Below, piece after piece: positions 1-10,959 of a stretch of DNA of 64,000 nucleotides. How positions within the stretch are numbered: position 1 is the first letter of the stretch; the number at the start of each line of letters is the position of its first letter. Under the pieces are notes generated by a model. The model was not told the DNA's origin. It searched no databases and saw only the letters and a list, made by a program, of their open reading frames with translations. Location: assembly GCA_036924085.1 (NCBI GenBank), contig JAVGWX010000004.1, positions 78,417,090-78,481,089 of the forward strand. Direction: 5' to 3'. This DNA comes from Ariolimax columbianus. Its lineage: Eukaryota > Mollusca > Gastropoda > Stylommatophora > Arionidae. Made by a program: the position numbers and the translations under genes.

Positions 1-251
1 TTGCGATGGGCAACTAACTTCAGGAAGAAGAAGACACTTGAGTTCTGTGTTCGTTATTAACCTTTCTGATGAGATATTAGTTACTCTCATGTGTGTTGTC
101 CGTTATCTCTGACTAAGACCATTTGATGCCAACGTGAATCGTAGTTGTTTTTTTCTCTCTTGTATTTGTAATTTGTGACCATGCCGAACTGACCCAAACT
201 TGGGAATGTATTTATCGTTAAATGATTCTGGTATAACAGGATATAACAATA
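1..251. other. Unassigned edge sequence
   Basis: No gene, tRNA box or known repeat body is recognised. A short GAA-rich run near position 25-35 resembles the tails of the family H LINEs and SINE G, so a retroelement 3' end may enter from the left. This is only a guess. Confidence 0.2.
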
Positions 252-580
252 TTGTTGTTGTTCAATGCCCACAATGAGTAATCTTTTGTGCGCCTTGAAA
301 AGCACGTTAAGTGGCGGGTTATAGCAGCTTTCCTCACGTCTCGAGCATGCTGTTGAAGGTGGACCAGAGTCCTCCAGGTGGTTGTGCTATGCTTGGCTTC
401 ATTTGCGTGGCGCTCACTACTACGGGGATCATATCGATTCACATCTCGTCAACCAAGCTGCCTTGAAAACAACCTGTTTTAGGGAAAGCTATATGGAAGA
501 GAGATTGTGGTCATGATCAGTGTATTAACCCTGACGCGACGTCCTAGTCAGTATGTTGTGCCTGACTGGTCTAACGTCTC
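252..580 (-). mobile_element. SINE Q copy (AAC-tailed)
   Basis: On the minus strand this copy runs from a 5' motif containing CTGGTCAGGCA... to a (CAA)n tail, seen on the plus strand as ttgttgttgttcaatgcccac. The same roughly 330-350 bp unit recurs at 11.6, 12.7, 16.7, 17.7, 28.8, 28.9 and 31.8 kb in both orientations. It has no coding capacity. The uniform 3' microsatellite tail and the TSDs seen at other copies support LINE-driven retroposition. Internal landmarks are the ggcgcacaaaagagtaa block and the cctccaggtggttgtgct block. Confidence 0.75.
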
Positions 581-1235
581 AGTTCCCATATGCCTATCTA
601 TCCACACAATAACCCCGAATAACGAAACAACGTACTCACACAATATCCTCGGATAACGAAGCACATAAGCAACTACTCATTTAGGAAATGTTTTAAGCGA
701 ACATTCTAATCCAAGTTGGTAGAACTGTGAGCGGTAATGCCAATAAATGAATCAACACGAAAAGGCCACAAGGTTGATACAATAGGAACAGCAATGCCGA
801 CACTGAACGTAGTGGGTAAGGCTCGAGAGAGAGTGGGCGCATGAACACAGACAGTGTATGTGTAAGTACGTGCGTGACCAAGTTATTCACAACACCATTA
901 GCATATACATACACGGGAAACCAGCGACACGGCGCAAGGGTTACGGCCTCTCCAAGTGGTTTACGTGTGACCTGGACATGAATAGGGCCACTGTCACGAT
1001 GAGAGTATGTCGCATAAGGCGACTAACAGCGTTGTCTAACCCCTCTAGGGTGAAAGAAACTCCAGCGTATGGTTTTTCCCACACTCAACCATTCAAACAG
1101 GCAAAAAGTCCATTGTGTGTGGATTAGTCTTCGATGTGTGATAGGACGGTCCAGAAACAATGGTATATTTCATGGCTCGTCAACCTTATTATCCATGGCA
1201 CCCACTTTTACAATTTTCGTGAGGGTACATTTTCT
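581..1235. other. Unassigned; contains a GTCGC...GCGAC motif
   Basis: No gene recognised. At 1,008-1,027 the string gtcgcataaggcgactaac resembles gtcgtaagaggcgactaac, found in the SINE V copies at about 42.58 kb (minus) and 51.04 kb. The surrounding sequence does not align convincingly. Two short related strings, each pairing an 'acacaata' with a 'cgaataacga/ggataacga', lie at 603-660. Confidence 0.25.
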
Positions 1236-1700
1236 GTCAATCGAAATCAAATCAATCAAAGTTCGTCGCTCCTCTAGGTGCATAGGCCATCGACAACATC
1301 TCGCCAGCGTACACGGTCCTGGGGATTTTTCTGCCTCTCTCCAGGTGTAATTATTTAACTTTAGCTCCTTCATCCTATTCTCTTCTCCATGTATTTTTTT
1401 GTTGATGATTCCACGTAGTAAGAGCCTGGCTGGCTATGCTTGACTGTGCCTTCAGCCCCATTTTCTTCGCTGAATTTGTTGTTCCAATGGCGGTTGTTGA
1501 CATCCTTTCCCACAAGTCTTCATTCCTCACCATGTCCTGCCGCTTTATGCCCATTATCCTTCGTTAACAAAAGACTGGAGTCTTTGTTGTATGACATTGG
1601 TCGTTCTCCATGTCTCCGCTCCATACAGCAGCACCGACTTGACACTTGCGTTGAATATTCTAATTTTTGGTGTGAATCTTGATCTCTCAAGTGCCCCTCT
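1236..1700 (-). pseudogene. Family T (RTE-like) LINE 3' fragment
   Basis: Reading the minus strand gives the C-terminal region of an RTE-like reverse transcriptase: NASVKSVLLYGAETWRT, then IQQRLQSFVN, then a tail with LKLNNYTWREAE. Several stops and frame changes break it. The 3' end finishes in ctttgattgatttgatttc, a (TTGA)n tail shared with the copies ending near 28.20, 29.90 and 55.64 kb. The catalytic part of RT is absent, so this is a 5'-truncated dead copy. Confidence 0.75.
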
Positions 1701-2535
1701 CTGTGTTGATTCATCGACTGCAGTGTCTTCATTCAAAAGGCGGTCCGTGATCAACTTCAAAATGTCATCTCTATCCATTGCCAATGCCCCCCCCCCCCCC
1801 GGGACAGCTATTTCAATCCCGCAGACCCCAACACGGTCAGGACAGTAGATCCACACAGGTTCCAGGATGTTTGAGGCCTCTATGTCCACTATCCACTCAT
1901 GTTTACAACCTGCTCTTCTGCACTTTCCGAAGCAATGACTGAGAGTCAGACTGCAACCTTCTAAACAAACTTAGAAAACAATTACCTGAGAAATTTGATG
2001 AAGCGCGAAGAATTCTTCATCAACAATTTCAGACAACACTTATCCACTATCCTGCTTCTATCTCTAAGAATCGACGTCCCTGCACACCGGGCATACCCAT
2101 TGGTGCCCAGTCTCTCTCAGAAAATGGGCCATGGTCTGGATGCTGATGGTCCCTGTAGCTCGCTGGTTGTACACTCGCCTGCTTCGTCCTCTCATGCGCC
2201 TCACTCCGCTCTAACCTTATTTGATGTGGAAGCTTTGCAGTCTGTGAATTGCTGCTTCATCTATTGCGGTGTCCTCATCCAACAGACGATCATCGATTGA
2301 TTTCAAAATGTTACTCTTATCCATCACTAACGTGCCCATTGTGGGAGCTTGTAAAGCCAAGATGTCAGCTCTCTCGTTGAGCTAACCTCCAGCCTGACCA
2401 GGGCATAGATCCATGTTAATCCCTGGATATTTGAGGCCTCAACAGCTGCTATCCACTTGTACCTCAGCCATCCCCTATGTACCTTCTGAAGAACAGCTTG
2501 CGCGTCTGACTTACCGACTGCTACTGACAAACAAT
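1690..2535 (-). repeat. Two diverged copies of an unrecognised repeat, plus a third dispersed block
   Basis: The minus-strand peptides of 1,700-1,935 and 2,280-2,530 are related: one has EWIVDIEASNILEPVWIY and the other KWIAAVEASNIQGLTWIY. DNA blocks ending in atttgaggcct are also shared. I do not recognise the protein. The middle (about 2,070-2,225) is a separate repeat that recurs at about 52,095-52,265, sharing the block ctcgctggttgtacactc. A run of about 14 C residues lies near 1,789-1,802. Confidence 0.5.
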
Positions 2536-2999
2536 TGACCTAAACTTTTTTGCCTATACGCCACAGAAACACTTACCCACTAGCTACTGACAAACAATTG
2601 ACAACTTGTTCGCCTATACATCACAGCAACAGACCTAACCATTGTCGCCTATACGCCACAACAACACTAACTGTCTAGCCACTAACAAACAACTGTCGTC
2701 AACTATTTCGCCTTACACCCCAGCCTAGCCCGTCAGTTATTGGCGTTGCAACACGATATCCGCAGTACTGAACACATAACTACGCCAATGGGGTAGCAAG
2801 AATCCATGTCCTATGTTAGCGTGCACTCACCTGGCATTGCCCAGTCAGGGTTTATCACATTATACCTACGGACGGTCTATCGCGGAAGAAGGAACAGGTG
2901 TCGACCCACACTCTTAATACGCTGCAGTTAAGCGTGCTATAAATAGGTACCTGACACACAAAGTTTAAGAAGGCAGTCCCCTCTTCTTACCTCACACTC
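2515..2999. repeat. Degenerate short tandem repeat, then unassigned sequence
   Basis: From 2,515 to about 2,720 a loose 50-60 bp unit recurs around the words 'actgacaaacaa', 'cgcctata' and 'cacaacaaca'. From 2,720 to 2,999 I recognise nothing. Confidence 0.45.
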
Positions 3000-3195
3000 T
3001 GTGTCATTTAACTCTGTCCATCAATCACACTCTTACATAACTTTCATACGTGCCCTTAGGGTGAGGCCCTTCTATTGCTTTTCGGTTGGATTGACCGCTG
3101 AGAGCGCCCTAACTAGCATAGGTATATATAGACACACACATGCATCCAAGCACTGGTTAATACGTCCTGATGTCACCGAAAAGGCTGCGGCCCGG
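3000..3195 (+). mobile_element. Dispersed repeat P, copy 1
   Basis: This block shares order and words with 9,060-9,312 (minus) and 15,200-15,440 (plus): actctgtcca.caatcacactctt, then gggtgaggccctt, then ctagcataggta, then acacatgcatc.aagcactgg. No protein and no clear tRNA boxes are visible. It is probably a SINE or another short non-autonomous element. Confidence 0.65.
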
Positions 3196-4651
3196 GGTGG
3201 AAAGGAGCGTGTCTCAGTCAGTAGAATACAGAAAGGCAAACACTTCACACAGAAAAACAGAAACAAAAGTTTAAGAAGGAAAGGCGTCTGGACGGAAAAT
3301 TGTCACACCTCGCCCCCCAAATAATTTTCAATCTAGTACAATGAACAAAGAAGTATCTAACCTTTGATCTCACACGACATTACTGATTGCTAATGCAACT
3401 TTACTGTCTATATTTCTATATCTTTTCAAATGCCTTATGCAAATCACACAATTTCTGCATTTGTCACATCTAGAGGCTCTCGTCTTTCGATCCAATGCCA
3501 TTTCATTGTATATGCACGGGCTCGTTAATTGTTGTTTAGTGTTCCACAAAGTGTTCCATTTATCTGGCCTCAGGGGAAGGAGCATTTTTTAAACATTATT
3601 TCATATGGGTGAGTACACAGTTAGCACTCTGGAGTGTGTTGTGGTTGGATTCTGTTCAGGTACTGGTTAAGTGGGATGTCAGAAAATAGTGCTCTGATCA
3701 TTTCTTCCTTTCTTTAAACTGTCTATCTTATGTTATCAATAGTATAGTGTTTGCTATGCATGCATGCATGACTGTATGCATGAATGAATGAATGTATGTA
3801 TGTATGCAGTCTAATCTAATCTAATCTAATCTAATCTAATCTAATCTAATCTAATCTATCTATCTATATGTCTGTCTACCTAGCTAATACGTCCGTCAAT
3901 CCGTCCGTGCAAAGCCCACCCACCCATTTATCTGTATGTCTGCCTATCATCACTGACTAGGACCATACAATCGTCCCTATCAAAGGTGTTCATTATACGA
4001 TGTGACAAGAATATCTCAGGAGCAACCATCTCCCTCCTCCTCTTTCTCTCTCTCTCTCTCTTATGTGATTACATAATATCCAGACAACACCAATAAGAAC
4101 GACTAAAGAGCTCACCGACCACTGCACACTACGACGTGTGTGTACACGAAGCAGTTCGTATAGAAACACACCCAGTCCACGACCAGGCAAAGGAAATAGC
4201 GTACATAACATTAACAGGGCCTACTCCACTTCGTGCGAGCAGAGACGGCTCAATGGCAGCGGTCGCCAACACTGTCTGAGGACGCCGACCATTTCGCATG
4301 TGCCTGTCCACTACTTGACTACGCACTCATAAATTTACATTTACAAGCAAGCAAGATATATAAATAGTGTTTCAACTCGGCTTATTGAGGACAATCAATT
4401 GTTTTCTACCACGAATTGTCTTAAAATCGAAGTAAAACTATTGATTTATCGGTGGGCATCTTGATGGTTGTTCAAGTACAAGAATATCATGCTACTCTTC
4501 TAATTATAACACAATGGTCAATGAAATGCAATGTCAAGATACAACGGACTTTGAGTTTGACAAACAATTTATATAATTTAAACTTGTTTAGAATTAACTG
4601 TCTGCGTGTATTACATGCCTAATTTTAACTGAACTTCCCCATTCAATCCAT
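3196..4651. other. Unassigned region with microsatellites
   Basis: No gene recognised. A (TCTAA)n run of nine to ten units lies at about 3,807-3,857, preceded by ATGA/ATGT repeats and followed by CTAT repeats. A (CT)n run lies at about 4,043-4,062. The rest is AT-rich and featureless to me. Confidence 0.5.
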
Positions 4652-5083
4652 TTGTTGAAGCATAGATCCAACACTGCATTTGTCTCCCTTAACCAGCTTT
4701 TGAAAAAGTCTGATTCCACTCAATTGTTGAAGCATAGACCCAACACCGCCTTTGTCTCCCTTAACCAGCTTTTGAAAAAGTCTGATTCCACTCAATTGTT
4801 GAAGCATAGACCCAACACCGCCTTTGTCTCCCTTAACCAGCTTTTGAAAAAGTCTGATTCCACTCAATTGTTGAAGCATAGACCCAACACCGCCTTTGTC
4901 TCCCTTAACCAGCTTTTGAAAAAGTCTGATTCCACTCAATTGTTGAAGCATAGACCCAACACCGCCTTTGTCTCCCTTAACCAGCTTTTGAGAAAGTCTT
5001 ATCCCAGCCCTTTCTTGAAGCATAGGTTCAACACACAATCTGACTCCCATAACCACCTATTAGAAAAGCCTGATTATTGTCCT
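4652..5083 (+). repeat. 72-bp minisatellite, five units plus a diverged sixth
   Basis: Units start at 4,652, 4,724, 4,796, 4,868 and 4,940, exactly 72 bp apart. A diverged unit follows from 5,012. Units two to five are almost identical. Because 72 is a multiple of three, both strands stay open: the plus strand reads a 24-residue repeat with LKHRPNTAFVSLNQLLKKSD, and the minus strand reads one with VKGDKGGVGSMLQQLSGIRL. I see no start context or homology that would make either a gene, and the source of the unit is unknown. Confidence 0.85.
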
Positions 5084-6045
5084 CCGCAGTGTGCATTTTA
5101 TGGCAATGGGTTTTAGGCGTGAAAGGTAATTAGGGTCATGGTGAAACATTGATCAAGACCCCACCTTACATCCTCGTTCGTGCTCATGGAAACAAGCTGT
5201 GTCCAGTAGCGAAGCGTTAGATTAGACACGATAGGCTGAGCTATCTCGAAAGATTTTGAAGAATTAGATAAGACACCTCTTTACATAAAACAGATGTGAA
5301 ATTAATTAGAAATTGAAATTGTAATGGTCATTTTTGTTTAAGCGTTGTGACATATTAGCAAACACGCGATGTTGATAGCGTCCGGCCTCACTGCGTAGAA
5401 ATCAGATCAATTGGTAGCTAAGAGACGGTCATTAGCGCGCAATAATAGCCACAAATTAGGCAGGCCTTCCTTGACTGTATTCCTATTTTTAGAACAGATG
5501 AACGATTATGTCCCTTCATGTTCATTGCTCAGCTTACTCTAAAATTATCATCACGTTTCCCTACTGGCCGTATCATATCAGCCTGGTAACCGAGGTGGGG
5601 ATCGACACTAATCGCCAATTGTGGTGAGTTTACCGAGTAGCCACGTATTGCAATACAGCCAGAAAACCCATTGGTGTGAACCAATGTAACCCTTAACAAA
5701 GAAAGGTCGAGGTAATACAGCAACAGCTTTTACAGCGTGAGGATGCCAACCACACTCACAACTTTCCTTAGTGTCATGTTACAACATGCAAAGAAGGAAA
5801 GTGTGACCCCATTCTATTATGCCCCGGAGAACTACTTGGGTGGCGACAAAAACAAGCATGATCTCATTGTCGCCACACAGTGACACAAAACAAAAACCTC
5901 ACTTGAACGCAACTGAAAACCTGTGCTGACAACACCCAAGCATGCAGACCTCTAAAAACGAAACAGGCTTTCGATTTTACTGTCTCTAACTGGTTGAGAG
6001 AAATATACCTTAAACGAGATGGCTTTGTGGAGCCATGCTATACTG
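5084..6045. other. Unassigned
   Basis: I recognise no gene, tRNA box or repeat family. The open frames here are short and lack any recognisable motif. Confidence 0.4.
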
Positions 6046-6150
6046 CCTTTCTGCACACGACGCATTCCGTTCTCCGGAGTACATCCTGCTACTTGCAAAG
6101 CCCTGGTAAGGGCTTTGAGAACGAACGCAGAGGAAGAAGAATAAGACAAA
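6046..6150 (+). mobile_element. SINE G 3' fragment
   Basis: The block cgcattccgttctccgg..., then tacttgcaaagccct, then gagaacgaacgcagaggaag matches the last hundred or so bases of the full SINE G at 24,458-24,824. It includes the GAA-rich tail. The 5' part is missing. Confidence 0.75.
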
Positions 6151-6257
6151 GTGTGTCAAACGATTTTCGAGATTTCTCTGGATAATTGTCTTACTTGACA
6201 TAAGAACAAATAAAATAAATACGAAGAATTGTTCAACACTTTTATTTCAAAATACAC

Positions 6258-6572
6258 TAAAAAGTACAGACTAATTCAGTTCTATTAACTTAGTTTCACC
6301 TCGACGTCTTACGTCAATCACTCATTATGCTTCATCATGAAAAGGAAATCAAATCGCGAGGCGCTGAATTCTTAGCACCTTTATGCCAAATATATTGTCA
6401 AAGTTTTCACTTGAAGATTCTCCTAATTTTAGGAAAGCTCTTTTATACTACAAGTATTTATGCGCCAAACGCTTTTATTTCATATTTGTGATGAAACAAA
6501 ATGAGTGATTAAGGTAAGACGTGAAAGACAAGCTAACTAAAGTTAATAGAACTGAATTATTCTATACTTTTA
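6258..6572. mobile_element. MITE-like foldback element, about 315 bp
   Basis: The left arm (about 6,258-6,345) and right arm (about 6,480-6,572) are imperfect inverted repeats of 80-90 bp. Left reads taaaaagtacagactaattc and the complement of the right reads taaaagtatagaataattc. Both continue through agttctattaact, a cgtctta.. block and atcactcatt.tg.ttcatca. The centre has no ORF. TA at both ends could be a target site. The structure fits a non-autonomous DNA transposon, but the superfamily is not determined. Confidence 0.65.
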
Positions 6573-6672
6573 GTAGGTAGCCCAGGACGAGAGATTGAGG
6601 TTGAGCAAATGCGAAGTGTCTTCCTCACTGTAATCCAAATTACCGCGCAGGTCACCCATTTCAGCGGGACTC

Positions 6673-7147
6673 AGCAAGAGAAAAGACTGTTCACATACCT
6701 GAACAGAGAGAGTGGTCTTCATCACATGTGATGGACTAACATCATGGACACAGCAAGAGAAAAGACTGCTTACATGCCTGAACAGAGAGAGCGGTCTTCA
6801 TCACATGTGATGGACGAACATCATGGACACAGCAAGAGAAAAGACTGTTCACATGCCTGAACAGAGAGAGTGGTCTTCATTACATGTGATGGACGAACAT
6901 CATGGACACAGCAAGAGAAAAGACTGTTCACATGCCTGAACAGAGGGAGTGGTCTTCATCACATGTGATGGGCGAACATCATGGACACAGCAAGAGAAAA
7001 GACTGTTCACATGCCTGAACAGAGAGAGTGGTCTTCATCACATGTGATGGGCGAACATCATGGACACAGCAAGAGAAAAGACTGTTCACATGCCTGAACA
7101 GAGAGAGTGGTCTTCATCACATGTGATGGGCGAACATCAGCGTCACT
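6673..7147. repeat. 79-bp minisatellite, six units
   Basis: The word agcaagagaaaagactg starts at 6,673, 6,752, 6,831, 6,910, 6,989 and 7,068, exactly 79 bp apart. Units differ by one to three substitutions. Each unit contains the perfect 14-bp palindrome catcacatgtgatg (disrupted in one unit by a single change) and the shorter dyad gttcacatgcctgaac. Confidence 0.9.
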
Positions 7148-7596
7148 TTCAGTGCGCTTGGAAATAAAGGTGTTTTTAAAAATTGTATTTTCAAATTTGA
7201 TTTAATGCTTTTTTGTCTTTCGGAAATGTGAAATCATTCTGGCTTTACATTATATTATAATATTATATGACTCGCTCACATGATTACATGCGCCTGTAAT
7301 ATTACAAACACACATACATATGCACGCACATATACACACGCACATATACACACACACACGTATACACACCCCGAACCATACATATGTTTGAACATGATTA
7401 CTCTGATAGACATAATTTAAAAACCTGCAACAATTGTCCCAAAAAGATCGGGTTTGGACCTGTCCTGAAAGTTTCAGCACTCGGGGAAGAGTGAATTTTC
7501 GAATGCAAGATTCAACTTAACTAACTAACTAACAAGTGAAAACTAAAAGCGTTTACAATAATAGCTTGCATTTCGTTAGAGTTAAATGTGGTGTGT
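7148..7596. other. Unassigned, with an AC/CATA-rich microsatellite
   Basis: A CA-rich tract with CACATATACAC words spans about 7,305-7,370. The rest has no recognised gene or repeat. Confidence 0.4.
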
Positions 7597-7950
7597 GATC
7601 AAGATGCTGAGCAGTGCATGAACTGCAGCGGTCAGCGACCCACGGCTGATTGCTAGCATCAGGGTCAAAGACCCAGAGCTGCCAAGACCCTTCTCCACCT
7701 CTACTTGGTGATCTTGAACAGGCTGCAATAGGGAAGAGTGGCTAAGGAGAAGGAATCGCTAACCCGGTACCCAGAAATTCAATGCTAACGTCGGATGTGT
7801 CGGACCGAAAGGTGCAAATATCGCAGTCAGGCTGTAAACTACGACAGAATGCATTCCGTTCTCCGGACTACGTCCTGTTACTTGCAAAGCCATTTTCAGG
7901 GCTTGGTAGCGGGAGTTTGAAAAGGCACGACGACGACGAAGAAGAAATAT
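7597..7950 (+). mobile_element. SINE G copy, near full length
   Basis: Starts around agatgctgagcagtgcatga and runs through the landmarks gctgccaagacccttct, ggaccgaaaggtgcaaatat, cattccgttctccgg and ttgcaaagcc to a GACGAAGAAGAA tail. It matches the TSD-defined copy at 24,458-24,824. No ORF is maintained. Head-derived boxes for RNA polymerase III are not obvious. Confidence 0.8.
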
Positions 7951-8010
7951 TTTTGTGTTTGTGTGTGCATATACACTATGTTCATTCTAAACGATGTGCA
8001 ACTATAAACG

Positions 8011-8152
8011 TGCTGCTCAACAGGTAGGTCCTCCGCTGTACAAACTGTAGTCTTGCATTTTCTCCATGATAATAAAAAACATGCTGCTGAACAGGTAGGT
8101 CCTCCACAGTACAAACAGTAGTCTTGCATTTTCTCCATGATAATTTTTTTGT
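8011..8152. repeat. 71-bp tandem duplication
   Basis: Two copies start at 8,011 and 8,082 with tgctgctcaacaggtagg and tgctgctgaacaggtagg, and both end in gcattttctccatgataat. They differ at a few positions. Confidence 0.85.
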
Positions 8153-8393
8153 AAATGGCTGAGAACCGCTATCTTAAGGCTCGGCAGGTTGAAAAATGTC
8201 ACAGCACAGCCTGACATTTGGGACTGGTGGTATCGTGTGCCGTCGTAAGCCTGCATTGTTGTCTGTTTATTTCGCTGTACCAGAAGCCCAATAAAAACAC
8301 AGCATCGTAGACTGACTGAGCGTTACATTTCTAAAAGACTTAATGAGTTTTAAACCCAATGTCTTTTGCAAAGTGTTTAGTCAAATAGTATAG

Positions 8394-8662
8394 TGTTAGA
8401 TGAAAGGGGGTGTGTGGGCCATACGTGTGGGCCCAACCCTATTTGACGAACAAGAGGATTATAAAGGGGTCTTCAATTTTCGTGTGCAAAACTACCGTTT
8501 CTACTATCGAAACGACACAGATACCAATCTGCTTCTTATTCGGCGTTCGTTCTGAAAAGGACGTTCCGACATAGTTAACAGCGAGGCTGTGATATTTGCG
8601 CCTTTCGTTCCAATAAATTCGGTTTCAGCTGGCTTTATTTGGCGGAGGTAAGGGGGTTAACA
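8394..8662. mobile_element. Possible solo LTR, about 269 bp
   Basis: The unit begins TGTTAG and ends GTTAACA, giving TG...CA termini with a 5-bp inverted match (TGTTA/TAACA). It contains a TATA-like tataaagg near 8,461 and an AATAAA signal near 8,612, in LTR order. I do not find a matching TSD in the flanks (agtatag versus ggttttg), and no primer-binding site or gag/pol follows. It may be a decayed solo LTR or a chance resemblance. Confidence 0.4.
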
Positions 8663-9059
8663 GGTTTTGCCTTTTCACTACAATCCCTATTATTTTAGCC
8701 AGCAGCTTGTATCCAGGGACGCCGCTTGGAGGCAGGAAAGGGTTTTGGTCAACTCTGGTTCGCTGACCATGATACAGGCAACTAGCTATAAGTCGCTGAC
8801 TCCTGTCAGCTCATTCATTGTTCTGTATCTTCGGTCCCCGACACCAAACTAAGCTAGATGTTTAAGATTATCTCAGATATGGAGGAAGCAAGCTTCAAAC
8901 CGAAACTGAGTCAATATATGGAGAAGTAGGAACAATGATTTATTCATTTTTTTAACACATAAGAGACAAATGACACATAGATCATCCATGTTTAAGTTTT
9001 CTTTCCACTTGTGCCATTAAGCGTCGTGGGAAGCTTAAATCGTATGCCATACGCCAAGT
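8663..9059. other. Unassigned
   Basis: No gene or repeat family recognised in this stretch. Confidence 0.3.
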
Positions 9060-9312
9060 GCGTTGCGTCGGGCAATGTGAGCCCGTGTTTAAAATTTTTT
9101 TTTTAATGTTACGTGTTTGCCTCACTAGTTTCTACTGGCGGAGGCGCGCCTATTCCGCTCCAGACCGTAGTCAATTGGGCGATGTTAAGATGCATAAGCC
9201 AGTGCTTGGATGTATGTGTGCATCTGTATGTACCTATGCTAGGTTTGTGCACTCTCAGAAGCCAGTCCAACCAAAGTGCAATGGAAGGGCCTCATCGTGA
9301 AGCCGTATAAGA
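9060..9312 (-). mobile_element. Dispersed repeat P, copy 2
   Basis: This is the reverse complement of the repeat P blocks at 3.0 and 15.2 kb. Shared words on the minus strand are gatgaggcccttccattgcac, cctagcataggtacataca, caagcactgg, aataggcgcgcctccgcc and actagtgaggcaaacacgt. It directly adjoins the LINE fragment at 9,313, whose open frame reads into it. Confidence 0.7.
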
Positions 9313-9960
9313 ATATCATTGTTGGACAGAGTAAAATTAAACACGATTGTGTGGAAAGAAAAGAAATCTCCAAGCCTGTGTCGTTGCACAATCACTTTAA
9401 TGTAATCTATCCACCTGCCTCGCGGCTGCCTCCTTACCCTGTGACCAAATCTACCAGAGCTGTAAGCCATCGGTTTAAGATTTCGAGGGTGCTTTCTCAT
9501 GAGATAATCAACGTGGAATATTTGGTGCCTGGAAATGCATTTTGCACATGACGTAGTGTCGACCATGCTTCGAATATCGTCGTCACGCATTCTGTCTCTC
9601 CTGGTAAGACCGATGACCTTCCTCAAACACTTCATTTTACACGTCCAAATTCTGCTCTCACGAGGCCTTGAGGCAATGTTTAACACTGGTAACATATAGT
9701 CGGCAAACATATATTGTTTAACAGCTGTTGCTTTGTTATTAAACTAATGATTGGGTGCCAAAGCAATGGTGACAACCTATAAGTCACAGCAGATGTTGTC
9801 TGACACCTAGTCTCGATTCCACTGTCGATCCTGCCGTCTGCCGAAAAAATACTGCCCAAATACTTGAACTCATGGGCCTGTTGAAGTGCAATATCATTTA
9901 CACTTATGTGGCCCAGGTGTTTTACTAAACCTTATAGTTTCTGTTTTCGTCTCACTAATT
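9313..9960 (-). pseudogene. RTE-like LINE, RT C-terminal fragment
   Basis: The minus strand reads NDIALQQAHEFKYLGSIFS (near 9,840-9,900), a typical motif just after the RT palm. It then reads RLSPLLWHP, MKCLRKVIGLTRRDRMRDDD, and RFGHRVRRQPRGRW, the basic C-terminal tail of RTE-like LINEs. The catalytic YADD region is missing and there are frame breaks near 9,710. The element is 5'-truncated and inactive. Confidence 0.75.
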
Positions 9961-10405
9961 TGCATATTGTATTTAGCGCAGGTAGTTCCAAGTCCGTTCA
10001 TTTAATTTTGCAGTCTATTTTCATCGCAGTACAAGAGAACAGCCACAGCCTGATAAAAACGCAGTGGTTTCTGATTCTGCAGTGGCTGATTGAAAATGTT
10101 ACTTGATTTGATCTATGTAACGTGTAAACTGCGTATGTTTTTTTGTATCAGAGAACAGCAATAGTTTTAAAAAAACAGACATACACTACATGCTACGAAG
10201 GCCAAATTAAGTAACGATACGCACACTGTCAATGGGCCACTGCAGACTCAGAAACCAGTGTTCAATGAAATTTGAATTGGGCACAAAGAATTGTACACGT
10301 TCTCCATGCTTGACTATATGAGAGAATAGGAGTGACAACATAGACCATCCCATACCTTCTCAAAGTTAAACCGTATAACGACGATAGTGTCCTGAGACAA
10401 GACTG
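9961..10405. other. Unassigned
   Basis: No gene, SINE landmark or tandem repeat recognised. Confidence 0.3.
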
Positions 10406-10407
10406 TC

Positions 10408-10870
10408 AGGTTTATGAGGGAAATTGCAATGACAGTTCTGCAAGCCCTCAAAAATGATAAACTGCTAGAGCTTAAGAAAGCCTTGGGCAAACTAGAAGCC
10501 GAAAGAAGGGTAGTGTTACAGTGGATACCATCACACTGTGACATACCAGAAAATGAGACAGTAGACAGGTTGGCAAAGGAGAGAGCAGCACGAGAACAAA
10601 ACGAACAAACAATCACCTTCCAAGAAATGAAGACTCTTATCCAAGAAATAAGGAGAGCTGACCAAACGAAAGACAACTATCAGTGTATTGATCGAGCAGA
10701 ACAAGTGACCCTGCTGCGCTTGAGAATGAGACATAACAGATTGAATAGCCAATTACACAGGCTATAATTGGCTATTTCGCCAATGTGTTTGTACGGACAG
10801 GCATCACATCCATCCGAACATATCCTGCAGGACTGTTATGGGCTTTGTCAATTGCGTGCTGAGCACTGGA
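10408..10870 (+). pseudogene. Family H LINE fragment: end of RNase H domain plus Cys/His knuckle
   Basis: The frame opening at 10,414 reads LKKALGKLEAERRVVLQWIP, then SHCDIPENETVDRLAKE. That is the last RNase H motif: the His in SHC and the Asp in VDRLAK. It continues to LLRLRMRHNRLNSQLHRL. After a stop the knuckle region follows with SEHILQDCYGL. In this LINE class RNase H lies downstream of RT and is followed by such a knuckle. The RT and the N-terminal half of RNase H are absent. Confidence 0.8.
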
Positions 10871-10959
10871 ATAGAGACGAATATCCACACAAATCTATTT
10901 GGAAGCCCTGAAGAACTCTCCACCAAAACGCCATGGATTGTGCTACATGGAGGAGCAGG

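Noticed and set aside
7250..7480. Cysteine/valine-rich minus-strand peptide
   Set aside because: It is translation of a CA/TG microsatellite.
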